64,000 bases of DNA, taken from positions 2,038,490 to 2,102,489 of the forward strand of contig NZ_RAPQ01000008.1 in the NCBI RefSeq assembly GCF_003610555.1, written 5' to 3'. The position numbers were made by a program, and so were the translations under genes. The notes beneath the pieces were generated by a model. That model saw only the letters and a list, made by a program, of their open reading frames with translations. It searched no databases and was not told where the DNA came from. Shown here piece after piece: positions 26,281-33,459 of this stretch (position 1 is its first letter; every line of letters begins with the position of its first letter). Source of the stretch: Marinifilum flexuosum. GTDB taxonomy: Bacteria; Bacteroidota; Bacteroidia; Bacteroidales; Marinifilaceae.

Positions 26281-26844
26281 AAATACCGTTGTCCAGAAGG
26301 CCAGAGGAACTACGGTATTCCAGATTACTTCCTCTCGATGTCGTGCTCTTTGAAGTCTTTCATTTTCGACTTGTAATCGCAAGTAATTTAATTGCTGTTG
26401 GTTTTGAATATAAGCCAACTCTTTTTCCTTTTGGATGTTTTCAAGATAAATAATTGCTTCTCTGCTTTTGGAAGGATTGGAGTTAACTACAGCTACCAAA
26501 TCTTGTTCTGATTCATATAATCGGTTCAGATGGTAGTAAGCCATACCTCTCTGTAATTTTACTTCGCTCATATATGGTTTTTTAGCCAGTACATGGTTAA
26601 AATCCAATATTGCTTTTTTGTAGTTTTTTAGTTGCATGTATGCATATCCTCGATCTTGAAAAATAGTCGGATAATAGGGCATAATGTTAATGGCAGTGTC
26701 TAGGTAGGGGATTGCTTTATCATACTTGCCTTCCAGAATGAGCATTCTACCTTTGTCATGATATTGCATATAGCGTTCCACATTTTGTGATTGAGCAAAA
26801 AATGAGAATAATATACCTACAATTAAAGCTATTGATGTTTTCAT
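26269..26844 (-). CDS. Exported TPR-repeat protein with C-terminal membrane helix
   Basis: A 191-residue protein: signal peptide (IALIVGILFSFFAQSQ), then about three TPR motifs (GRMLILEGKYDKAIPYLDTA, DRGYAYMQLKNYKKAILDFN, QRGMAYYHLNRLYESEQDL). A charged coiled coil (residues ~140-172) and a C-terminal hydrophobic stretch, VVPLAFWTTVFLTW, follow. It is probably a periplasm-facing scaffold anchored at its C-terminus. The partner is unknown. The last 12 bp overlap the antiporter gene tail-to-tail. Confidence 0.75.
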   Translation of the reverse strand: MKTSIALIVGILFSFFAQSQNVERYMQYHDKGRMLILEGKYDKAIPYLDTAINIMPYYPTIFQDRGYAYMQLKNYKKAILDFNHVLAKKPYMSEVKLQRGMAYYHLNRLYESEQDLVAVVNSNPSKSREAIIYLENIQKEKELAYIQNQQQLNYLRLQVENERLQRARHREEVIWNTVVPLAFWTTVFLTW

Positions 26845-26914
26845 GAGTATTTTAATATTTATTGATTTAAAATTTTAACGCTAAACATGCAACATAAATT
26901 GTACCAAAAAACAT

Positions 26915-26944
26915 AAAAAAACCCTTCGGTTTTTCGAAGGGTTT
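26915..26944 (-). terminator. Rho-independent terminator of the Lys/Cys-rich gene
   Basis: Arms aaacccttcg and cgaagggttt; a plus-strand A-run at 26915-26920 gives the U-run on the minus transcript. About 20 bp past the stop at 26965. Confidence 0.88.
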
Positions 26945-26964
26945 ATCTGTTGTTTAATAATATA

Positions 26965-27342
26965 TTATGACTTTTTACAGCACTCTTTTTTACAATTAGC
27001 ATCGCATTTTTTATTTGCATTGGCTTCTTTTGTACATGATTTTTTACATTTTGAATCACATTTTTTTGCACTAGCTTCTTTTTTAGAACACTCCTTTTTG
27101 TCTTTGCAACATGTTTTTTTCTTAGAGCATTCTTTTTTAGAACAGTCTTTTTTCTTTGAACAACAAGCTTTTTTATCAGCTTTAGCTTCTTTTTTTACTT
27201 TCTTTTTATCTTGTTTCTGATCCTGATCTACATCCTGAGTAAGTACAACATCGTTATCAGTAGAAATGTTAACCGGTTGAACTGCGAAACTTACCGCGCT
27301 AATTGCGAAAACAAATAATAGGCTCAATAATAACTTTTTCAT
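26965..27342 (-). CDS. Exported Lys/Cys-rich low-complexity protein, possible metal binder
   Basis: A 125-residue protein with a signal peptide (KKLLLSLLFVFAISAVSFA) followed by an acidic linker and, from residue ~50, repeats of a K/C/D/E alphabet such as CCSKKKDC, CSKKECSKKKTCC and CDANCKKECCKKS. I count 14 cysteines, many in CC, CxxxC or CxxxxC spacing. Similar unrelated proteins bind Cu, Zn or other thiophilic metals; this is inference. It is divergent from a two-component system whose sensor also carries periplasmic cysteines. Confidence 0.75.
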   Translation of the reverse strand: MKKLLLSLLFVFAISAVSFAVQPVNISTDNDVVLTQDVDQDQKQDKKKVKKEAKADKKACCSKKKDCSKKECSKKKTCCKDKKECSKKEASAKKCDSKCKKSCTKEANANKKCDANCKKECCKKS

Positions 27343-27469
27343 TGTTTTAAATTTAAAATGTTAATTAATCCGTTTTGATTTTATTGAATTGTATCATAAA
27401 GAACGTAAAAGATCTTTTTGTCTGCTGTTAATGAATTGTTAAAGAAATTTAAATTTTTAAAAATTAAAC

Positions 27470-27477
27470 TACCTTTG
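27470..27477 (+). promoter_or_regulatory. Candidate -7 box for the two-component operon
   Basis: TACCTTTG matches TAnnTTTG fully and lies 45 bp before the histidine kinase ATG. The -33 region is only T-rich, so the call is tentative. Confidence 0.45.
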
Positions 27478-27522
27478 GATTGATTAATATACCCATTATT
27501 AAAGGAGTACAGAAGATATTAG

Positions 27523-28791
27523 ATGATAAAAAATGCTCAAAAATTAATTAACAGACTAAGTAATTATAGAATTCAGATATTCCTTGGCGTATCAGTAGTA
27601 GTTCTAATTACTCTTCTATTAATACAAATAAGGTGGATAGGTAGAGCGCGCGATTTGAACGAAGAACAATTTAACCACAGGGTAGGTATGGCTTTACATG
27701 AATCGGTTGACGAGTTTATGAAGGACCGAGAGAGATGTGAAGCTATGAGTGCTTGTATGAATAAATCGAGATTTGATGCCAATGATAGTGCAAAATTAGA
27801 AAGTGAAGTGGAACGTTTGGATTCTATCATTAAGCAACAATTTCAAAATTACCAAATTCAATCAGCATACACCATTGAGGTATTATCTTCTGCTGATGAG
27901 CAGCCAAGAAGTAAATGTTTCTACTATAGTTTGCGTAAGGCATTAAGTCACGATAAAGCTGTACTGAATGTCTATTTTAATAAAAGAGAACAAAGTTTAA
28001 TGGATAGTATGGGCAGTATGTTTATATTATCAGTAATGCTGATATTAATACTCTTTGTATTTTTTGGATTGACTGTTTTCTCATTTCTTAAGGACAAGAA
28101 AATTTTAGGAAGAACAACTGACCTTATCAATAATATTGCTCACGAATTCAAAACCCCAATGGCAACCATTGCTTTGGCTGGAAAGATGCTGGGGCGTGAG
28201 AAGGTTCATTCTCAATCTAATCAGGTAATTCATTATGCCAATATGATTACTTCTGAAAATGATAGACTAAAAAAACAAGTTGATCAGCTTTTAAAATTGT
28301 CATGTATTGATAGAGGAGAGTTGCAATTAAATTCAAATCAATTTAATGTGCATGAACTACTAAAAGAATGTATCGATTCTTTATCAGTTAGATTATCGGA
28401 ACGAAAGGGGGAATTGATTATGAATAAAACAGCTGTAAATGATTTAATTACAGGCGATAGGGAGTTGATTCAAAATGTTTTTGTAAACCTTTTGGATAAT
28501 GCCATAAAGTATTCTTCAGGAAAACCTGAATTGAAATTGGAAACCAAAAACAATAACGGAAGTTTACTTATTTTGGTTTCTGATAAAGGAATTGGAATGA
28601 GTAAAGAGGAGCAAAAACATGTTTTCGATAGATATTATCGAGCACCAACAGGTGACCGTCATGATGTTAAAGGGTTTGGAATTGGTTTGTCATATTCTCG
28701 AATGATAATTGATGCTCATAAAGGTTCGATAAATGTTTGGAGTAAGAAAAATTATGGTAGTACCTTTACTGTTACAATACCACAATCTTAA
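27523..28791 (+). CDS. Sensor histidine kinase (RprX-like)
   Basis: A 422-residue membrane kinase: TM1 at residues ~17-36, a ~130-residue periplasmic domain, TM2 at ~165-188, then HisKA with phospho-acceptor His207 in NNIAHEFKTPMATIALA. The HATPase domain has NLLDNAIKYSS (N box), SDKGIGMS (G1) and GFGIGLSYSR (G2). The periplasmic domain contains Cys72, Cys78 and Cys132. Overall layout resembles the Bacteroides RprX/RprY envelope-stress pair. The response regulator gene starts 5 bp downstream. The stimulus is unknown. Confidence 0.9.
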   Translation: MIKNAQKLINRLSNYRIQIFLGVSVVVLITLLLIQIRWIGRARDLNEEQFNHRVGMALHESVDEFMKDRERCEAMSACMNKSRFDANDSAKLESEVERLDSIIKQQFQNYQIQSAYTIEVLSSADEQPRSKCFYYSLRKALSHDKAVLNVYFNKREQSLMDSMGSMFILSVMLILILFVFFGLTVFSFLKDKKILGRTTDLINNIAHEFKTPMATIALAGKMLGREKVHSQSNQVIHYANMITSENDRLKKQVDQLLKLSCIDRGELQLNSNQFNVHELLKECIDSLSVRLSERKGELIMNKTAVNDLITGDRELIQNVFVNLLDNAIKYSSGKPELKLETKNNNGSLLILVSDKGIGMSKEEQKHVFDRYYRAPTGDRHDVKGFGIGLSYSRMIIDAHKGSINVWSKKNYGSTFTVTIPQS

Positions 28792-28796
28792 AATTT

Positions 28797-29495
28797 ATGT
28801 CTACACTTGCAACAAAAAATATATTACTGGTTGAAGATGATCCTAATCTTGGGGAGGTTTTAAATGCTTTTCTTGAAATGGAAGGCTTTACGGTTAGCTT
28901 GGCTCGAGATGGGGAAGAGGGCTATGAAAAATTTTCCAAATCAAAATATAATATTTGCCTTTTGGATGTGATGTTACCAAAATTAGATGGGTTTTCTTTA
29001 GGTAAAATGATTAGAAAAATAGATAAGGACATTCCTATTATTTTTCTCACTGCAAAATCATTAAAAGAAGATAAATTAAAAGGTTTTGATTTGGGAGGTG
29101 ACGATTACATTACCAAACCATTTGATGAAGATGAGTTGGTTAGAAGAATAAATGCAATATTAAAAAGAACAATTTCTGTTCAGAATACTTCGGAATTATC
29201 TTTCAAACTTGGTAATTTTGAATACAATCATGTAAATCTAACCCTAAGAATCGACGGGAATGAGTCTCGAATAACGCAAAAAGAAGGAGAGGTTCTTTAC
29301 ATGCTGCTTCAATCGAAAAATAATGTTGTCCGACGTGAGGATATCCTTGTAAAGGTTTGGGGCGAAAATGATTACTTCATGGGAAGAAGTTTGGATGTGT
29401 TTATTACAAAATTAAGAAAGCATCTTAAACCAGATCCACAGGTGAAAATCGAAAATGTTCATGGAGTGGGATTTATCCTGTCTGATGATAATTAA
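28797..29495 (+). CDS. OmpR-family response regulator (RprY-like)
   Basis: A 232-residue regulator: receiver domain 8-120 with acidic pocket VEDD, phospho-acceptor Asp57 in CLLDVMLPKLDG, Thr/Lys pair in FLTAKS and YITKPFDEDEL. The C-terminal winged helix (residues ~135-228) has VWGENDYFMGRSLDVFITKL and the closing VHGVGFIL. It is the partner of the kinase 5 bp upstream, probably binding DNA as a dimer; its targets may include the divergent Lys/Cys-rich gene, but I see no defined operator. Confidence 0.92.
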   Translation: MSTLATKNILLVEDDPNLGEVLNAFLEMEGFTVSLARDGEEGYEKFSKSKYNICLLDVMLPKLDGFSLGKMIRKIDKDIPIIFLTAKSLKEDKLKGFDLGGDDYITKPFDEDELVRRINAILKRTISVQNTSELSFKLGNFEYNHVNLTLRIDGNESRITQKEGEVLYMLLQSKNNVVRREDILVKVWGENDYFMGRSLDVFITKLRKHLKPDPQVKIENVHGVGFILSDDN

Positions 29496-29567
29496 TTTAA
29501 CTTCCAGGTGAGACTTAAAACCGAAAAGTTGTAATTTTGAGTTTTAAAATTCAAAACTAGTATTGGT

Positions 29568-30245
29568 ATGAGCATACCTCAAAAAATAGAAGAAATTAAA
29601 AAATCAATTCCAGAGAGTGTAAGCTTGGTGGCAGTTTCTAAAACAAAACCCAACGAAGCAATAATGGAAGCTTATGATGGTGGTTATAGAATTTTCGGAG
29701 AAAATAAACCTCAAGAGTTAACAAGAAAATTTAACGAATTGCCAAAAGATATAATTTGGCACATGATTGGTCATTTGCAGACCAATAAGGTTAAGTATAT
29801 TGCTCCATTTGTTAGCTTAATTCATGCAGTAGACAGTTTAAAGCTATTAAAAGAGATTAACAAGCAAGCCTTAAAAAATGATCGTGTAATTGATTGTTTA
29901 TTTCAGTTTCATATTGCTGATGAGCAGACGAAGTTTGGCTTAGATTTAAACGATGCAGAGCTTATTATAAATTCTGAGGAATATCAGAATATGCAAAATA
30001 TTCGCATTGTAGGTGTTATGGGAATGGCTACCTACACTGATGATGAAAATCAGGTTCGTTCAGAATTTAGCAACTTGAAATCTATTTACAGCAAACTTAA
30101 ATCAAAGTTCTTTTCAGAAGAGGAGAGTTTTAAAGAAATTTCGATGGGAATGTCCGGAGATTATAAACTGGCTATTGAAGAGGGTAGCACAATGATTCGT
30201 GTTGGAAGTACCATTTTTGGAACTAGAGATTATTCAAATAAATAA
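29568..30245 (+). CDS. yggS: YggS/PLPBP-family pyridoxal phosphate homeostasis protein
   Basis: A 225-residue PLP-binding TIM-barrel protein. The segment SLVAVSKTKPNEAIMEAYDGG contains the PLP lysine (SKTK), and FGENKPQEL, WHMIGHLQTNK and SMGMSGDYKLAIEEGSTMIR are family signatures. It has no known catalysis; it controls PLP pools and amino-acid balance. A TAATTTTG box at 29532-29539 could be its promoter (no clear -33). It follows the two-component genes by 72 bp and may be partly co-transcribed. Confidence 0.93.
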   Translation: MSIPQKIEEIKKSIPESVSLVAVSKTKPNEAIMEAYDGGYRIFGENKPQELTRKFNELPKDIIWHMIGHLQTNKVKYIAPFVSLIHAVDSLKLLKEINKQALKNDRVIDCLFQFHIADEQTKFGLDLNDAELIINSEEYQNMQNIRIVGVMGMATYTDDENQVRSEFSNLKSIYSKLKSKFFSEEESFKEISMGMSGDYKLAIEEGSTMIRVGSTIFGTRDYSNK

Positions 30246-30342
30246 CATTTGCCACAAAGTCCTTCGTTGATGAATCGTAATTATTTATTTAAATGATTAT
30301 ATTTGTTCGTTAACGATTGAAATTCAATAAAATTAAAATACT

Positions 30343-31347
30343 ATGATAAATCTTGAAACCACTTATATGGGGTTGCCTTTAAAGAATCCTGTAATTGTTA
30401 GTAGTTCTGGTTTAACCAATTCGGTAAGAAAGATTAAGATTATCGAAGAAAAGGGAGCTGGTGCTGTTGTATTAAAATCTTTATTTGAAGAGCAAATCAC
30501 AAACGAAGCCCGTCACCTTATTAGCAAAGATCCTACAAACGTTGGATATCCTGAAGCTGAGGACTATATCCAAAATTACATCAAGGGTAACTCGGTTTCA
30601 AATTATTTGACATTAATTAAGGAGGCAAAAGAAGCTGTTTCGATTCCTATTATTGCTAGTATTAACTGTGTGTCATCATCGGATTGGACTCATTTTGCAA
30701 AAGAAATCGAAAAAGCTGGTGCTGATGCCATTGAATTAAATGCATTTATCGTTCCAAACGATAGAAATATGAGTTCTACTGAGTATGAAGAGCTTTATTA
30801 CGATATTTTCAATGCTGTTAAGAAAGAAGTAAATATTCCTATTTCGATGAAATTGGGTATGTACTTTACAAACCTGTTTTCTGTAGCAAATCGATTAAAT
30901 GCTGATGGAGCTGATTCTGTTGTTTTGTTTAATAGATTCTACGAGCCAGACATTGATATTGAAGATTTGAAAATTACTAGTGCAGAGGTATTAAGTAATG
31001 CGAGTGATATTCGTAGATCTTTACGTTGGGTAGGAATGTTATCCGATAAAATTAAAGGTCTTGATATTTCTGCATCAACAGGAATTCACAGTGGGGAAGC
31101 TGCAATCAAGCAGTTGTTGGCTGGAGCAAAAACCGTTCAAATTTGTTCTACAGTTTACGAACATGGATTTGATCAGGTAACCAAAATTTTGGAAGAAATT
31201 TCGGCATGGATGACTAGAAAAGAATTCAAATCAATTGAGGAGTTCAGAGGGAAGTTGAGTTATGGAAACATTCCTGATTCTGCACTTTACGAAAGAGCTC
31301 AGTTCATGAAATACTTTTCGAATAATGAAAAAGATGTAATGATCTAA
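30343..31347 (+). CDS. Dihydroorotate dehydrogenase-like flavoprotein
   Basis: A 334-residue FMN TIM-barrel protein of the DHOD superfamily: MGLPLKNPVIVSSSGLTNS at the N-terminus, IASINCVSSSDWTHFAKEIE, ADAIELNAFIVPND, SMKLGMYFTNLFSVA and the FMN-phosphate region STGIHSGEAAIKQLLAGA. It differs from true class 1 PyrD: the catalytic Cys/Ser loop is not obvious and the FNRFYEPDIDIEDLKI region is specific to the uncharacterised DHOD-like group. Pyrimidine synthesis is thus uncertain. A strong terminator follows. Confidence 0.88.
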   Translation: MINLETTYMGLPLKNPVIVSSSGLTNSVRKIKIIEEKGAGAVVLKSLFEEQITNEARHLISKDPTNVGYPEAEDYIQNYIKGNSVSNYLTLIKEAKEAVSIPIIASINCVSSSDWTHFAKEIEKAGADAIELNAFIVPNDRNMSSTEYEELYYDIFNAVKKEVNIPISMKLGMYFTNLFSVANRLNADGADSVVLFNRFYEPDIDIEDLKITSAEVLSNASDIRRSLRWVGMLSDKIKGLDISASTGIHSGEAAIKQLLAGAKTVQICSTVYEHGFDQVTKILEEISAWMTRKEFKSIEEFRGKLSYGNIPDSALYERAQFMKYFSNNEKDVMI

Positions 31348-31349
31348 AA

Positions 31350-31385
31350 TAAAAAGGCTGAATCATTTGATTCAGCCTTTCTTTT
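31350..31385. terminator. Bidirectional terminator
   Basis: Arms aaaaaggctgaatca and gattcagccttt around a short loop with A and T tracts on the two sides. It separates the DHOD-like gene from the convergent HEAT-like gene, whose stop codon lies at its edge. Confidence 0.9.
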
Positions 31386-31930
31386 TAAAATTGATCAAGA
31401 ATGTGAATACATTCATGAATCATTCCTTTAATTTCTTCAGGAGCATTTGGAATTGCATCCTTTAATTTATCTTGTTCTTCAATTTTTATATCCGATTCAA
31501 TTTTTCCAGTAAAGTTTTCAATTACTGTAAAAGCTTCAAAAGCAGTTTCAAAATCAGATTTGATTAATAAATCGGTAAACACACTTACATGTTTGGTAAA
31601 ATCGATACTAGATTGCCAACAAATACCAGCTAATTCTTTCTGAATTGATTTGTACTCTTCATTAAGGATTGCTTCAATAAAAATCAGATCAGCATTTTTA
31701 TCCTTAATGTCAGCCAAAAACTTTAAGATGGTATTTTTAACTTCTTCATCCGTGCTTTTTACCAATAAATCAAACAGAATTACAATATCTTCCAATTGTC
31801 CTTCTTCTCTTAGTTGATTGATCGATTTAGTAACAATTTTAGAATCTGAAGATTGTAGTTCCGATACTAACTTATCGTGTAATGCTTTTTTTGCTTTATC
31901 CGTCATTTTGTTTCCATTTGTATTTTGCAA
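31385..31930 (-). CDS. HEAT-repeat-like helical protein
   Basis: A 181-residue acidic, all-helical cytoplasmic protein. Helix pairs such as IVTKSINQLREEGQLEDIVILFDLL and DEEVKNTILKFLADIKDKN have the look of HEAT/ARM repeats. No catalytic motif is present and the function is unknown. The start may be the ATG at 31930 or the one at 31906 (MTDKAKKALHDKL); the first 8 residues are polar and dispensable. Convergent with the DHOD-like gene. Confidence 0.7.
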   Translation of the reverse strand: MQNTNGNKMTDKAKKALHDKLVSELQSSDSKIVTKSINQLREEGQLEDIVILFDLLVKSTDEEVKNTILKFLADIKDKNADLIFIEAILNEEYKSIQKELAGICWQSSIDFTKHVSVFTDLLIKSDFETAFEAFTVIENFTGKIESDIKIEEQDKLKDAIPNAPEEIKGMIHECIHILDQF

Positions 31931-32112
31931 AATTAATAAAATAAGCGATGATTAGTAGTGTTTGATAAAAATTGCTTTTTTAATAATAATTAAACTTATT
32001 TCTTGTGTCAGTATGTTTTTTTGCGGTTTTAAATGTCTTAGATATCCAGTTTTAGTAGATAAAAAATCGTATTTTAATTGGGCCTATAAATATTAACTCG
32101 TTATTGTATTTT

Positions 32113-32964
32113 ATGAGAAAGATCTCTGTAGTTGGATTGTTGTTATTTTTATTTGCCTCTTGTAGTTGGAATTCTGCAGGGAAAAAGGAAAAAGAAATTC
32201 AATCTGAAAATTTAGAATATCAGCTAATGGCTGAAAATACAAGTAAAATGAAGAAGATATTCTTTGTTTTGCCAAGTCCTATAGAAACTTCATTGCTAAT
32301 TAACAAATCAGGTATAGTTTTTCAGAAGGATTTACTCAACTCTACTGAGAAATTGGCAGGTTATTCCACTAGTACTTCCAGAGCCATTGCATTGGGTGTT
32401 TATTGTGCAGATTTAAGTTATTCAGGTATAAATGAGCAATTTCAAACATCTATAGAATATTTAAATGTTACCAGGAATTTGGCCGAATCTTTAGGGATTT
32501 TAAGAGCGGTAGATCCAAAGAAAATTAAATTGTTAGAAGATAATCTGACGAACAAGGAATTGGTGATTGATGTGATCTCTGAGGTGTATATGGAATCGCA
32601 TGAACAATTAAGAGAACAGGATCGATATCTACTTGCATCTTTAATGTTAATAGGAGGTTGGGTAGAGAGTTTGTATTTGGCTACCCAAAGTGTGAAACCA
32701 AACGAGGTGAGTCATCAAATTTTAATTGAGCGAATTTTAGATCAACAGCTGTCCTTGGAAAGTGTTAAATCTGTTTTAAGTGAAAACCAATCGAACCCGG
32801 TAATACAGCCAATTTATAAAGATTTATTAGATTTGGAGAGATTATTCAAAAAGTCGATTATATCAAAAAATAATGAGATGGATTTCTACGGTAGGGTTAA
32901 TTTAGAAGCTTTTGAGCAACTTATTTTAAAAGTTAACGCTATAAGAGATTATATAGTCGATTAA
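32113..32964 (+). CDS. Hypothetical lipoprotein
   Basis: Starting at ATG 32113 gives 283 residues with a lipoprotein signal (VGLLLFLFASC). The mature protein is helical: ETSLLINKSGIVFQKDLLNS, STSRAIALGVYCADLSYSG and YLLASLMLIGGWVESLYLA are conserved-looking segments. I recognise no named domain. It likely sits at a membrane face in the periplasm. The following small secreted-protein gene starts 16 bp later, so the two probably form an operon. Confidence 0.72.
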   Translation: MRKISVVGLLLFLFASCSWNSAGKKEKEIQSENLEYQLMAENTSKMKKIFFVLPSPIETSLLINKSGIVFQKDLLNSTEKLAGYSTSTSRAIALGVYCADLSYSGINEQFQTSIEYLNVTRNLAESLGILRAVDPKKIKLLEDNLTNKELVIDVISEVYMESHEQLREQDRYLLASLMLIGGWVESLYLATQSVKPNEVSHQILIERILDQQLSLESVKSVLSENQSNPVIQPIYKDLLDLERLFKKSIISKNNEMDFYGRVNLEAFEQLILKVNAIRDYIVD

Positions 32965-32980
32965 TAACTGATTAAATTTC

Positions 32981-33415
32981 ATGAGGATTTTATTTACTAT
33001 TTTTGTTTTATTTTTTCTTGCCAATACCAATTTGGTTTATTCGCAGTGCAAAGAATTTGCCAAAAAGGATTGTAAACCTTTATTGGAGAATTATATACAT
33101 GATGGAAACTATAATGGAATTGTTTTAAATGTAGATGAAGATGTTGAACTTCATAAAGCATTTTTTAAAGGGCAAAAATATAGAGTGGTTGTTTGCAGAG
33201 AGGATTTTCTACCACCAATTCATTTTAAGATTCTAAATTCTGATTATGAGGTTCTTTTTGATAACAAGGATGATGGATACAGTAACAAATACGATTTTGA
33301 ATTGAAAGATTCCCAAACTTTAATTATTTCGATGAAGTTTGTGACTGAAAATAAAGAATACGACAAAAGCATGAATGGTTGTGTAGTCGTGCTATTTGGA
33401 TTAGAAATGTATTAG
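32981..33415 (+). CDS. Small secreted hypothetical protein
   Basis: A 144-residue protein with a signal peptide (LFTIFVLFFLANTNLVYSQ) and a mature beta-rich domain containing three or more cysteines (CKEFAKKDCKPLL, VVCRED, MNGCVVVLFG). The pattern VELHKAFFKGQKYRVVVCRED and DSQTLIISMKFV suggests a jelly-roll-like sandwich. Family not recognised. It is the second gene of the operon with the lipoprotein gene and ends at a bidirectional terminator. Confidence 0.7.
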   Translation: MRILFTIFVLFFLANTNLVYSQCKEFAKKDCKPLLENYIHDGNYNGIVLNVDEDVELHKAFFKGQKYRVVVCREDFLPPIHFKILNSDYEVLFDNKDDGYSNKYDFELKDSQTLIISMKFVTENKEYDKSMNGCVVVLFGLEMY

Positions 33416-33425
33416 CAAAGATCAT

Positions 33426-33459
33426 AAAGAAAGGCTCCTTAATTAGAAGCCTTTCTTCT
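33426..33459. terminator. Bidirectional terminator
   Basis: Arms agaaaggct (33428-33436) and agcctttct (33448-33456) with A and T tracts. It serves the secreted-protein gene and the convergent uvrA gene, whose stop lies inside it. Confidence 0.85.
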
